From an uncultured Atopobium sp. (GTDB lineage Bacteria > Actinomycetota > Coriobacteriia > Coriobacteriales > Atopobiaceae): a stretch of DNA of 64,000 nt. The stretch's first letter is position 1. Each line of letters starts with the position of its first letter. Made by a program: the position numbers and the translations under genes. The stretch lies in contig CAKAPG010000005.1 of assembly GCA_916715765.1 (NCBI GenBank), forward strand, positions 56,091 to 120,090, given 5' to 3'. Under the pieces are notes generated by a model that saw only the letters and a program-made list of their open reading frames with translations, had not been told where the DNA came from and ran no database searches. Positions 1 to 8,229 of this stretch are shown here, one piece after another.

Positions 1-903
1 AAGATCTTGTGAGAGAGGCTGGGTCCAAACACCTTCAGCACGGGAGTCTGTTGCGTCTGCATACTGACCAGCAGACCATTCGTATGCTGCGTCTGCAAGG
101 TCGTACGATGTCGCAGGACACCACGAAGCGCTGCCGTAAATAGAGTCTGAAAGCTGCTCGCCCTTCTCGCTATGTGTAGCAGCACCAACCGCCTTAAGGT
201 ATGGCGTATAGAGCGGAGAGTCTCCCGAGGTTCCTAGCACCGCGCTAAGACCGCCGCCGGCTGCAAAGCCAAACACAAAAATCTTTGATGTATTGCAAGG
301 AAGCAGCTCATGGTTGTAGCGCAAGTACCTGATAGCAGCCTTGAGGTCTACTGCCGGCCAAGGTGATCCACCTGCGTAAAGCTCGTCCGAGCCTGTAGTT
401 GAATCGTAACCAGCACTTCTGCCGCGGAAACCTGCGTATACGTACACACAACCAGCCTCAAGGTACGGTGCAAGGCCTTCGTATGAGTAACTTGTAGGAG
501 CGCTCTGAGGGGCGAGCGTTGCTGTGTTAATAGGCATGACGATAGGTGCGGTACGTGCGGTGAAGCTGCCTACAACGGCCTTCTCGCTCACTTCGCACTC
601 GTACGTAGAGCCGTTCTTCTTTCCCGAGAGATACTTTCCAGGAACAAAAACCGAGAGAGTGTTTACCGACTTGCTTGCAGGCTTAGTGCAGTACTGAATG
701 CCCAGCTGATAGTAGCAGTCGTTATCCTCGTCATAGCTCCACTGGGTCATGTCCAGCTTGAGTGACTTGAACTCTTCAAGGTCCACGTTAGATGCAGGCT
801 GATTCGTATCATCAGTTGTCCTTGCTTGCGGTGTACATGCGGCCAAGGTACCCGCAGCTCCCAAAGCAGAAAGGGACAAGAATTCTTTTCTCGTAAAGGC
901 CAT
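1..903 (-). CDS. Lipoprotein of the alpha/beta-hydrolase (tannase/esterase-like) fold, truncated at window edge
   Basis: The frame is open from an ATG at 903 to base 1, giving 301 visible codons; the C-terminus lies outside the window. A good ribosome site (GAGGGG) precedes the ATG. The N-terminus has a positively charged TRKEFL segment, a hydrophobic stretch and a lipobox ending L-A-A-C, so it is probably a secreted, lipid-anchored protein. The middle has the look of an alpha/beta hydrolase: a GCVYVYAGFRGR segment, then at residues 212-218 G-F-A-A-G-G-G, where active relatives carry the nucleophile elbow G-x-S-x-G. The expected catalytic serine is alanine here (residue 214). It may be a non-catalytic binding protein or use another residue. 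The substrate is unknown. Confidence 0.7.
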   Translation of the reverse strand, partial: MAFTRKEFLSLSALGAAGTLAACTPQARTTDDTNQPASNVDLEEFKSLKLDMTQWSYDEDNDCYYQLGIQYCTKPASKSVNTLSVFVPGKYLSGKKNGSTYECEVSEKAVVGSFTARTAPIVMPINTATLAPQSAPTSYSYEGLAPYLEAGCVYVYAGFRGRSAGYDSTTGSDELYAGGSPWPAVDLKAAIRYLRYNHELLPCNTSKIFVFGFAAGGGLSAVLGTSGDSPLYTPYLKAVGAATHSEKGEQLSDSIYGSASWCPATSYDLADAAYEWSAGQYADATDSRAEGVWTQPLSQDL

Positions 904-1032
904 AATTTCCCCTCGAATAGTTTATTCAGTGGAGGCAGCAACGACCGCTGACCTAGTTCAAGCTAGACAATCTATTGTACCAATTTGCAAACGTGTATGC
1001 TTAAGAGCAAGCGTTTAGAGAAACGAGTTAGC

Positions 1033-1302
1033 ATGTCAAAAATCGTCAACTTCTATGACCTCATTCATCTTAATAAAAGGCTTGAACAACAGGGTCTTCG
1101 AAGCAAAGTCCACCTGCGCGATGCATGCGGCAAGCAGTCTCTGTGGATAGAGCTCCCCTCTAGCGAGAAACCCGATGAGCGCGAGAAAATCGACGGTCAA
1201 GAGCTTGAAAAAACAAAGGAGCAAATTGAGGCATTCTTTGCAATAAAGGGTATGACCGTTGAATTTGACCTCACCGGCGGAAAAAATTTCTGGATTGTAT
1301 AA
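1033..1302 (+). CDS. RDAC-family small protein
   Basis: An 89-residue protein with H-L-R-D-A-C near residue 30, the signature after which this small coriobacterial family is named. I chose the ATG at 1033 (MSKIVNFYDL) over an in-frame ATG at 985 because the first 16 residues look non-conserved; neither has a strong ribosome site. The protein is charged and soluble, has no membrane segment, and ends in a G-G-K-N-F-W-I-V tail. Its function is not known. It sits alone between the divergent hydrolase gene and tRNA-Phe. Confidence 0.7.
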   Translation: MSKIVNFYDLIHLNKRLEQQGLRSKVHLRDACGKQSLWIELPSSEKPDEREKIDGQELEKTKEQIEAFFAIKGMTVEFDLTGGKNFWIV

Positions 1303-1311
1303 ATTGCCCGC

Positions 1312-1339
1312 TTGACGAAGCGCTTGAGTCTGTTATAGT
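1312..1339 (+). promoter_or_regulatory. Sigma-70 type promoter for tRNA-Phe
   Basis: TTGACG at 1312-1317 and TATAGT at 1334-1339 are separated by 16 bases, about 24 bases upstream of the tRNA. This is one of the best promoter matches in the window. Confidence 0.65.
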
Positions 1340-1363
1340 AAATAAGCTTTTCGAAGCACCAAT

Positions 1364-1439
1364 GGCTGGGTAGCTCAGTTGGTAGAGCAGGGGACTGAAA
1401 ATCCCCGTGTCAGGGGTTCGATTCCCTTCCCCGCCACCA
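1364..1439 (+). tRNA. tRNA-Phe (anticodon GAA), CCA encoded
   Basis: A 76-base cloverleaf including the encoded CCA. The D arm GCTC/GAGC, the anticodon arm GGGGA-CTGAAAA-TCCCC with GAA anticodon, and the TTCGATT T-loop are clear. The acceptor stem GGCTGGG/CCCCGCC has a T-C mismatch at position 4-69. The tRNA is the expected ligand of the T-box in front of pheS elsewhere in the window. Confidence 0.95.
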
Positions 1440-1449
1440 CGACTTGAAT

Positions 1450-1484
1450 CGGCTCAGAGAGAAATCTCTGGGCCGTTTTCTTTT
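1450..1484 (+). terminator. Rho-independent terminator after tRNA-Phe
   Basis: An 11-base-pair stem (CGGCTCAGAGA with TCTCTGGGCCG, one T-G pair) with a GAAA-type loop, directly followed by TTTTCTTTT. Confidence 0.85.
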
Positions 1485-1578
1485 ATCTTTTGATGTTGAC
1501 GTGTCAAATAGAAAAAAGGCGCCTCTTTTAAGAAGTGCATCTTTCACAGGATTCTTGCATTAAAAAATTGAACTAAAA

Positions 1579-1806
1579 CTATCGATACGAACGCAAAGCT
1601 TCGACGAGCTCGGAAGCGTCAATACCTAAAGCTTCGGCAAAAGAAAAGACTTCTCCGAGCTTAACACCACGCTCGCCTGATTCAACCTTTGATATGAATG
1701 CTTGATCTCCAGCAAGGTGCTCAGCAACCGCCTCTTGAGTAAGACGTTGCTTCTTTCGCAAATCGCGAAGGCACTGGCCCACTAATCTGTTAGATATCTG
1801 CTCCAT
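1579..1806 (-). CDS. XRE-family helix-turn-helix regulator
   Basis: A 75-residue single-domain protein. The helix-turn-helix spans roughly residues 12-65, with the typical L-R-K-K-Q-R-L-T-Q-E-A-V-A start and a recognition helix around A-F-I-S-K-V-E-S-G-E-R. No effector or peptidase domain is attached. It lies downstream of the Tad/DUF2207 operon, behind that operon's terminator, so it is probably transcribed separately. Its target is unknown. Small stand-alone XRE proteins of this size usually act as repressors. Confidence 0.85.
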   Translation of the reverse strand: MEQISNRLVGQCLRDLRKKQRLTQEAVAEHLAGDQAFISKVESGERGVKLGEVFSFAEALGIDASELVEALRSYR

Positions 1807-1857
1807 AAGTGCAGCGTAAAACTATCAACTCAAATATGCCAAAATCGCATATTTTCT

Positions 1858-1897
1858 TAAAAAAGAAATTCTCCCCGACAAGTTCACGGGGAGAATT
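1858..1897 (-). terminator. Rho-independent terminator at the end of the DUF2207/Tad gene series
   Basis: A perfect 11-base-pair stem (AATTCTCCCCG with CGGGGAGAATT, loop of 9) followed on the minus strand by TTCTTTTTT, just beyond the stop of the DUF2207 gene. Confidence 0.85.
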
Positions 1898-1947
1898 AAA
1901 ACCTTTAAACGTAGCTTCCTGTGGTGTTTATTGAAGCGTTTATGGCA

Positions 1948-3930
1948 TTAGAAGCCACCACCGCCGCCTCCGCCGCCGAAGCCGCCTCCGCCGCCTCCGG
2001 AGAAGCCACCACCAAAACCGCCGCCGGAGCTTGAGTTAGAAGAAGCAAGGGCTGCAGTTGAGACGGAATGAGCAGCTGTAACGCTCTTAGTTACGCTCTC
2101 AATTGCATTGGTACGCATGCCATTTCCATAGTAATACCAACTATAAACAGGCATAAACTGAGGATCTTTGAGCATCTCTGGCATTGCTACTTTCAGCTGC
2201 TCGATAACCTTATCCGCAACACCAAGCGCAACTGCCATAACCAGAAGCCTATTCCAGAGAATGACATCGGTTGGAATTGCTTCGTGCAGGTTAGTGAACT
2301 CAGTAAGCCACTTTCTTAGCGCACGAGTCTTAGCAAGCGTCTCAACACCCTCTCTGTTCATCAAATCAAACGAGCCAATGTTTACAAGTGCAACAAGACC
2401 GGCAATGACAAGAATGAACAGATGTAGTAGTAGATTGGCAAATGAAACATCAGCCATAACACCCATGAAGAATGCAGCAGCTGCAACAAGAACATCAACA
2501 GCAATCAGAGCAGCAAGAATTCCCTTACCGTGGAATGGAATCTTATTTGTTCCATACTTAGCAGCATAGCTAAGCTTGATAGGGCTCTCCCAAGACTCAT
2601 ATGCCTTATTAAAATCTTCTGGATGTGATGAAGCATACTTACCAATTTGTTTCATGGTAACAGTAGTATTTACCGCTCCAGATTCTCCGGCCTTATCAAA
2701 GATTAGCCTCATTGCCATAATATCAATCTTATTTGACAGTGAACTGCCAGGGTAGAAAGGCTGCTGGCTTTCTGAAAGGTCTTGAACCTTTGTAAGACAA
2801 TAATCAGACTTTTCCATACCAAGGAAGTTTGTACTAACCGTCTTATTCAAGCTAATGTACTTTGAATCAGAAAGGTGCATAAGGGTTGCTGTCAGAGCGT
2901 CTCCCTTAATTAGCTCACCGTTGTAAAGCATAGAAAGAACTGCAGGATGATCATTAGATGGGACATCTCTGTAGTAAAGGTCATTAAACTGAGGAGCCAT
3001 TACCTTTTTATATTGAATACGCAGCAAGATTGCTGCTACAACGGTGATAGCCGCAAGTACTAATGGTGCATAAAGAATAAGAGCTACCTGAGTTTTTGCA
3101 ATCTCACGTTTGTGATTTGCTTCATCCGCCCACGCTTGTTCCTCAGACAAGATGCTACTCAGCTTATTCTGCTGAATAGGAGCTAGCCCAGAAACCCAAT
3201 CAGTTGGGAACGTAATACGAGCTTCCGCAAATTCATCAGTTCCTACACCAGGAACCTTATAAACGACTGCATTGTTGGTAATTTCAACATTTGCATCTAG
3301 TGGACCGTGTCCCCAAGCGCGAACAGTATCTCCGGCAACTATAGATTGTCCTGATGGGACAGGAAGATGAATAGTAGCAGTGACATTTCGAGACTCGGAA
3401 TCCCAGCCATCAGATACAAACTTCCAGTACAGCTCCGCAGTATCCGACCAGTTTGTTACAACATTAGTAATGTCATACTCGATAGTGATATGTGCTGACT
3501 CATCATCATGCGCTGAATAAATCTTTAGGTTCAGCATGTTGTTTGAGAGAGTAGGAACATAGTACTCATCTGAGCTGGCGCCATTTCCATTTGAATCTTT
3601 GCTGTAGATCTGACGCGTTCCTTGCCTATCCTGAACGGTAACTGAAGTAATATTTACTTCAACGTTCTGTCCATTGTATTTATTCTTTCCAACTGGAAGA
3701 TTCCAATAGACACCATGAAAACTACCGTTGAAATAGAATGTACGAGTTTCTACGACATGCAACGTTCCGTCTTTTTGAACCGTCGCATCAATATTTACCG
3801 TATCTATTGAAAGGTCGCGCGCAAATGCTCTTGCAGGCGTAATTAAAAACGCAACAGCCAAAAACATTATGCAAAGCGCAATCTTTACAAACTGGCTCTT
3901 TTTAGAAGAGCGAAGCGAGACTTTATACAT
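1948..3930 (-). CDS. DUF2207 domain membrane protein with glycine-rich tail
   Basis: A 660-residue protein with an N-terminal signal peptide (about residues 12-37, ending ARAFA). A large extracytoplasmic DUF2207 domain follows (residues about 40-260, containing the F-H-G-V-Y-W-N-L-P motif). There is then a membrane helix near 290, a cytoplasmic region, and two further helices around 470-520. The C-terminus is almost pure glycine with phenylalanine and serine. Low-complexity tails of this kind are common in DUF2207 and TPM proteins. Its function is unknown. It is the last gene of the minus-strand Tad series, 54 bases after the zinc-ribbon gene, and has its own good ribosome site (AAAGGAG). Confidence 0.85.
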   Translation of the reverse strand: MYKVSLRSSKKSQFVKIALCIMFLAVAFLITPARAFARDLSIDTVNIDATVQKDGTLHVVETRTFYFNGSFHGVYWNLPVGKNKYNGQNVEVNITSVTVQDRQGTRQIYSKDSNGNGASSDEYYVPTLSNNMLNLKIYSAHDDESAHITIEYDITNVVTNWSDTAELYWKFVSDGWDSESRNVTATIHLPVPSGQSIVAGDTVRAWGHGPLDANVEITNNAVVYKVPGVGTDEFAEARITFPTDWVSGLAPIQQNKLSSILSEEQAWADEANHKREIAKTQVALILYAPLVLAAITVVAAILLRIQYKKVMAPQFNDLYYRDVPSNDHPAVLSMLYNGELIKGDALTATLMHLSDSKYISLNKTVSTNFLGMEKSDYCLTKVQDLSESQQPFYPGSSLSNKIDIMAMRLIFDKAGESGAVNTTVTMKQIGKYASSHPEDFNKAYESWESPIKLSYAAKYGTNKIPFHGKGILAALIAVDVLVAAAAFFMGVMADVSFANLLLHLFILVIAGLVALVNIGSFDLMNREGVETLAKTRALRKWLTEFTNLHEAIPTDVILWNRLLVMAVALGVADKVIEQLKVAMPEMLKDPQFMPVYSWYYYGNGMRTNAIESVTKSVTAAHSVSTAALASSNSSSGGGFGGGFSGGGGGGFGGGGGGGGF

Positions 3931-3984
3931 GGAAACTCCTTTATGTTACTTTCGCAACTCTTCTTAAAGGATACCACGTACTGT

Positions 3985-4257
3985 TTAATCTGCTGGTGAA
4001 TATGAGTTATCCAGTTCAAACAAAGCAGGTGGCAGGCCTTTATCCCACTCCTCTCCTACTTCCTCAGAAAGCAAATACTCATCAGTTTCTATAAAGGGAA
4101 GGTTGGCAATTCTTTTATTTCTTGATACTTCGAGATTGCATACAAGTGAGCTTGGACCGCTGAAGTCTAGAAGGCACCCGTAACAAATTCTCATGTCCTG
4201 AAACAGCTTTTCTCCGCATCTGGGGCAAATTTTTACGGAGTAGTTTTCTATAGCCAT
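3985..4257 (-). CDS. Small zinc-ribbon protein
   Basis: 90 residues. Two C-x-x-C pairs (C-P-R-C near residue 10 and C-Y-G-C near 25) form a likely zinc ribbon; the rest is acidic. I chose the ATG at 4257 (MAIENYSVK) because AAGGAG lies 5 bases before it, better than the upstream ATG at 4275. The first half lies inside the 3' end of the DUF192 gene in another frame, an overlap of 143 bases. In many actinobacterial tad loci a short zinc-ribbon or DUF192 gene sits beside the TadE/G genes. Its role is unknown. Confidence 0.7.
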   Translation of the reverse strand: MAIENYSVKICPRCGEKLFQDMRICYGCLLDFSGPSSLVCNLEVSRNKRIANLPFIETDEYLLSEEVGEEWDKGLPPALFELDNSYSPAD

Positions 4258-4636
4258 AGCGACTCCTTCTTTCAACGTTGCTTTCTTCAGTACTTATTTC
4301 TTGAATGAGCACTTTCTGACCAACCTCAAACCATGGGAAATCATCAACTGATGGTCTTTCAAATGTGCAATAAGCACCCGCGCAGCTATGAATTTGTTTA
4401 GGATGTACTCGTCTCCGAATTTTTAAAATTTCTCCGTGATCGTCTGCAAATGCGATATCAATCGGATACGTCATTCCAAAAGTATGAACTGAAGAGCACC
4501 TTAGAAGTAAGACTGGAGGAGCTGTTATCTCGGTACCCAAAAGACCGACGAACTTTTCGAAGCCTCCTTGTAACAATTCAAAAATTTGCTCTGAATTAGG
4601 GACTTCTTCTATCGAAACCTGTACATTCATTTTCAA
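4115..4636 (-). CDS. DUF192 domain protein
   Basis: 173 residues. DUF192 spans about residues 40-115, including the family signature H-T-F-G-M-T-Y-P-I-D-I-A-F and a following C-x-x-x-Y-C segment. The start at 4636 overlaps the stop of the preceding TadE-like gene (ATGA), showing translational coupling. The last 50 or so residues are highly basic, unlike the rest, and lie over the start of the zinc-ribbon gene. They may be an incidental extension, or the two frames may be joined by a frameshift. DUF192 proteins have no firmly established biochemical role. Confidence 0.75.
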   Translation of the reverse strand: MKMNVQVSIEEVPNSEQIFELLQGGFEKFVGLLGTEITAPPVLLLRCSSVHTFGMTYPIDIAFADDHGEILKIRRRVHPKQIHSCAGAYCTFERPSVDDFPWFEVGQKVLIQEISTEESNVERRSRYGYRKLLRKNLPQMRRKAVSGHENLLRVPSRLQRSKLTCMQSRSIKK

Positions 4637-5091
4637 ATCACAACTCCCGACTTATAGGGACTAACAACAATTGAAGTTGTATGGGTGAGGTACAGAGGAG
4701 ACTCTAATGACACTAAGGGGAGACGCACAGTATGTGGCCAAGGTCTGTACTTTAGAGTTGCTTGATATTTAGGAAAAACAGAGACCATATTCCCAATCCC
4801 CTCCTTTTCTCCCTCCATGGAGACGACAATGTCGCAATTGTCATCACATTTAAGAGCAGTTTTTATTTTCTGAGTTAAGTTTTCTAGCGTTCCTCCATCC
4901 GTGGAATGACTGGAAGAAATTCCATGAGCAATGATTTGATCTGCCGCAACACGATCAAACTTTGAGCACATATCTGCAAACTTAAATAAATTGATTGCAA
5001 TTAGAGCAACCACTAATACAACCGGAAGTACCAATGCAGTCTCAACAAACATTTGCCCTTTTTGGCAACAAAGAAATTTCATTTTTCTCAT
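4633..5091 (-). CDS. TadE-like pseudopilin
   Basis: 152 residues. The N-terminus has a class III type prepilin site: K-G before Q-M-F-V-E-T-A-L-V-L-P with glutamate at +5, followed by a hydrophobic helix (about residues 15-37). The rest is predicted to lie outside the membrane and has a cysteine pair (C-D-D-N-C). It overlaps the preceding TadG-like gene by 4 bases and the DUF192 gene by 4. It is likely a minor pilin of the Flp pilus. Confidence 0.75.
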   Translation of the reverse strand: MRKMKFLCCQKGQMFVETALVLPVVLVVALIAINLFKFADMCSKFDRVAADQIIAHGISSSHSTDGGTLENLTQKIKTALKCDDNCDIVVSMEGEKEGIGNMVSVFPKYQATLKYRPWPHTVRLPLVSLESPLYLTHTTSIVVSPYKSGVVI

Positions 5092-7145
5092 ATGCCACCA
5101 AAAACTTTCTTAACATCAATTTCTAAAGGAATCTCAATATCAATGACAGGAATGGTCAACTTTGCAATTGTGATTTTGTCAGGCAAATATTGCAGAGAAA
5201 ATGCGCCAAGAGAACGAGCTAAAGCGATTGGATCTGATGTATTAGGTATTTTCTGAACTAGTTCACGAATCGTTGATTCTTTCTCAAAGCCAGCTTGTTT
5301 CAAAACACTTTCTGTATTAACAAGAACAGGCTTCATTTGTCTTAAATCACTTGGCTCTAATCCAGCGTCAATAACTATTTGTTTCAAAGCACTCTGTAAT
5401 TTGGAGCCGACACTTCCACCTGTTATTCCGTCAACGTTATCAAGAAATTCCGACAGCTTAGAAGACCAAGAAGTTACACCATCCCCATATGAGATTAAAA
5501 GAGATCCCCACAAGCTCATTACCTTATCTATGGTCTGTCCAATAAACCCTCCCCTCCTTTCAACCTGATCAAAAAAGCTTGAAAGAACGTTGTTTGTAGA
5601 AGAGCTGTCTGGAGCAAGCGTTGCTCCGGATATTGCATATCCTTCTGGGAGAAAAACTGACTGCTCAAGTGTTCCTAAACTTCCTTGAAATTCTGGAGAT
5701 GAACCTCCTCTTCTCACAAATGAAATACATCCCCAAGCTCCTGGAGGACATAATCTGGGCCTAGCAACCTTTAGGGCATCAAGTGCTTTTTGAAATATTC
5801 CAGTTGATTTATCTGCAGCTTCAGACAACTTTTTTCGCAAATCTTTTATTTGCTGACGTGATGATTCATAAACTTCAGACTCTTCGACTACGATTTTCCA
5901 GTAAAACTCAAACCCGTTATCAATATTTGTCGAAGCAGAAGCCACTCTTCCCACATCGCTGCTCGTAAAATGACAATGTTGACACTCATGAACCGCTCCA
6001 GAATCTAAATCTTGTAGCGATGCAAATTCCGCGTTTTCTCCTATTGCTCCTGGACAAGACCTATGAGCATGAATGGTTTTCTCGCCGTTTTCATAGGTGC
6101 AAGGCCAAATAGGCTTTAGATACAGGTCCGTTTTCTTTATCTCTTCTAAATTATGTGGTAATCGAGGTAAATTCATTTCAACCTCACCATCAGCTGTTTC
6201 TTTATAAAATCCTTTTGAAAGTTCCGTAAACGCAAAGTTGTAAAAAGCTTTTCGTATAGCAGAATCACGCAATTCTTCTGCGGTGCTTCCATTGACAGTT
6301 TCTTGATCATATCGAGCGCTGTAATAAGCTCTAGCTCGCTTTAAAGCGACACCAAACGTCCAAGAAGTTGGCGACGGAATGGATGGGTTTATATCCCCAG
6401 AAAGACCAGCGAGATGCTCTGCTCTTTCACGCATAGAATACGGACCTCCACCGCAGTCTGCCTCCCACGCCCTCTTTTTAGAGGTCTCTGCTTTACTCTG
6501 TAACTCTTCAATCTGTTTTGCTATCTGCTGTAATAGTTCGCTCTGTTCTTTTAATTCATCTGACGAAACGTCACTATTTAAATGTCCAAAATCAGATTGT
6601 GACTGAGCGGGAAATAGAAGAGCTGATCCCACGAAGTTACCCGCATCAGTAGAGTTCTTTTGTATACAAGAGCTCGCTGCCATTGCTGCAAAAACTGGAA
6701 GCATTTTTTCAGTTTCCTCTAAGCCTTCACAAGCTGAAGTAGCAAATTTTTTACGCGCTTCAAGTGTCTTAAAACCTGCATCACACAATTTAGAACCCGC
6801 TGAAGCTAAACCTGGAACACATGAAGCAACCAATCCGGCTCCAACACATAACAATCCTGATAACCCAAGACTCAAAATGCTTGCATCAATTACCTGCGCA
6901 ATAGTTGTGTATTTAGCTACGACATTTTCTCCTGCCATAGAAGCCGCATCTGCTATTGACTGAGTTTTGTATGCTCTCGATGAAACCCAAGCGACCGATA
7001 CCAGTGCGAATACAAGCGCTAGACATACTAAAAGCGCACTTGCAAAAGCGATTGACGTAATACCGCCTTTATCGTCTATAAACATGGAAAGTCCAAGCTT
7101 TATTCTCTTATGTTTATCCTTTCCAAAAGGCAATCCAATCCGCAT
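5088..7145 (-). CDS. TadG-like pilus assembly protein
   Basis: About 685 residues from the ATG at 7145, chosen for the GAGGG upstream; an ATG at 7085 is also possible. A short basic N-terminus ends in D-D-K-G-G-I-T-S-I, followed by a membrane helix (about residues 28-50) and then a sequence of the TadG type (Q-S-I-A-D-A-A-S-M-A-G). The large remaining part is extracytoplasmic, with a coiled-coil stretch (residues about 190-235) and a cysteine/histidine patch (H-A-H-R-S-C-P, C-Q-H-C-H) that could bind metal. It lacks the glutamate at +5 of true pseudopilins. It overlaps the TadE gene by 32 bases. Confidence 0.7.
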   Translation of the reverse strand: MRIGLPFGKDKHKRIKLGLSMFIDDKGGITSIAFASALLVCLALVFALVSVAWVSSRAYKTQSIADAASMAGENVVAKYTTIAQVIDASILSLGLSGLLCVGAGLVASCVPGLASAGSKLCDAGFKTLEARKKFATSACEGLEETEKMLPVFAAMAASSCIQKNSTDAGNFVGSALLFPAQSQSDFGHLNSDVSSDELKEQSELLQQIAKQIEELQSKAETSKKRAWEADCGGGPYSMRERAEHLAGLSGDINPSIPSPTSWTFGVALKRARAYYSARYDQETVNGSTAEELRDSAIRKAFYNFAFTELSKGFYKETADGEVEMNLPRLPHNLEEIKKTDLYLKPIWPCTYENGEKTIHAHRSCPGAIGENAEFASLQDLDSGAVHECQHCHFTSSDVGRVASASTNIDNGFEFYWKIVVEESEVYESSRQQIKDLRKKLSEAADKSTGIFQKALDALKVARPRLCPPGAWGCISFVRRGGSSPEFQGSLGTLEQSVFLPEGYAISGATLAPDSSSTNNVLSSFFDQVERRGGFIGQTIDKVMSLWGSLLISYGDGVTSWSSKLSEFLDNVDGITGGSVGSKLQSALKQIVIDAGLEPSDLRQMKPVLVNTESVLKQAGFEKESTIRELVQKIPNTSDPIALARSLGAFSLQYLPDKITIAKLTIPVIDIEIPLEIDVKKVFGGI

Positions 7146-7584
7146 AAGAACCCTCAATCCAATCTGGATACGTACTAGCAGATAAACTTGAATGCAAGAC
7201 AATCCCTTGGTTATCCGTCTGACCTGCAAGGAATAAACACCAGCCTATTGGCGGCATCGCTGCCACATGACCCGTAATTTCAATCAAGACATCGTTTTCT
7301 TTTTTATCAATAGAGATATTCCAGTCCTCATCTCCACCCTTATGAAATAGAGGTATCTCTGGTATAGCCTTAAGTCTGCGTTTGATATAGGACTCTATTA
7401 ACTCAGTGTCAGAAGACGTTGTTGCTACTCTTAATCCTTCTGCACAGGCTCCATCCATAACTGTCTTTGTATAGAGAATGCAAACAGGTTCTACAAGCAA
7501 TGCAATAATCATCAGAATAACGGGAAATAAAAGTGCTGCTTCTACTGACGCTTGACCAGCATTCTGTTTAAAACGAGAGAACAT
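7114..7584 (-). CDS. tadE: TadE-like pseudopilin
   Basis: 156 residues. The prepilin-type site A-G before Q-A-S-V-E-A-A-L-L-F-P has glutamate at +5, followed by a hydrophobic helix (about residues 15-38). The remainder is a predicted extracellular domain. It overlaps the preceding small pseudopilin gene by 17 bases and the TadG-like gene by 32. TadE pseudopilins are processed by the TadV peptidase and are needed for Flp pilus assembly. Confidence 0.8.
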   Translation of the reverse strand: MFSRFKQNAGQASVEAALLFPVILMIIALLVEPVCILYTKTVMDGACAEGLRVATTSSDTELIESYIKRRLKAIPEIPLFHKGGDEDWNISIDKKENDVLIEITGHVAAMPPIGWCLFLAGQTDNQGIVLHSSLSASTYPDWIEGSYADWIAFWKG

Positions 7585-7816
7585 CTTTGGCTAAATCTAA
7601 AAGAGAGTCATGCATAGTATGTGAAGCAGCTTGAGTAGCCAGTTGAACAACTGCTCCATTTTGCACAAAGTGATATATCACACCAAGAGACGTAATGACA
7701 ATTAAGCACGAAAATAAAACTAGAGCATATTCAAGCGTTGCTTGTCCTTGTGTATTCTTAACACCTAGTTTGATTGCTCTAATAGATTCTTCGCATCTTG
7801 AGTGGATATGTGACAT
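7568..7816 (-). CDS. Small TadE/Flp-like pseudopilin
   Basis: 82 residues. A cytoplasmic leader is followed by T-Q-G before Q-A-T-L-E-Y-A-L-V-L-F and a membrane helix, then a short amphipathic tail. This is the layout of a minor pilin intermediate between Flp and TadE. A strong ribosome site (AAGGAGG) precedes the ATG. It overlaps the unknown membrane protein gene upstream by 52 bases and the TadE gene downstream by 17. Confidence 0.75.
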   Translation of the reverse strand: MSHIHSRCEESIRAIKLGVKNTQGQATLEYALVLFSCLIVITSLGVIYHFVQNGAVVQLATQAASHTMHDSLLDLAKDVLSF

Positions 7817-8229
7817 GTTGAGACCCTCCTTATCTCTCCTTGATCAGAAACAGTCACAAGTTCTGACCAATTTCCACCATTAACTAAACAGCCCCATACA
7901 TTGCCGGCTATGTCTAAATATCCGGAATAAACAAGCACACAATCAGCTCTTTGCTGATAGCCCTCTAAAATACTCTGGGCTTCGTTTTGAATAGTTTCTT
8001 TACTATCTCTTTGCACGGAATTCTGTTTAAACAAATCTTCTGCTGCTGCATATGAGATTGGCTGTTCATTGGCTTTTTTGTCGTCGCTATTTTCATGAGT
8101 CTGCACATAGTCTGAGCTCGTATTTGATGAATGGTCCTGTTTTCTTGGTAATACGAGAAGTGCAGCAAATAGCAAACATACAGTGACAATAATGAACACA
8201 GAATAAGCAGCAGTACTCTTTCTGCTCAT
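7765..8229 (-). CDS. Unknown single-pass membrane protein in the Tad operon
   Basis: 154 residues, not recognised. A membrane helix (about residues 9-28) is followed by a polar linker rich in serine, asparagine and lysine (29-60), then a small predicted extracytoplasmic domain with two cysteines (C-V-L-V-Y-S-G-Y-L-D and G-C-L-V-N-G-G-N-W). It starts inside the stop of flp (ATGA overlap) and overlaps the next pseudopilin gene by 52 bases. Its position immediately after flp suggests a pilus-related job. Confidence 0.65.
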   Translation of the reverse strand: MSRKSTAAYSVFIIVTVCLLFAALLVLPRKQDHSSNTSSDYVQTHENSDDKKANEQPISYAAAEDLFKQNSVQRDSKETIQNEAQSILEGYQQRADCVLVYSGYLDIAGNVWGCLVNGGNWSELVTVSDQGEIRRVSTCHISTQDAKNLLEQSN

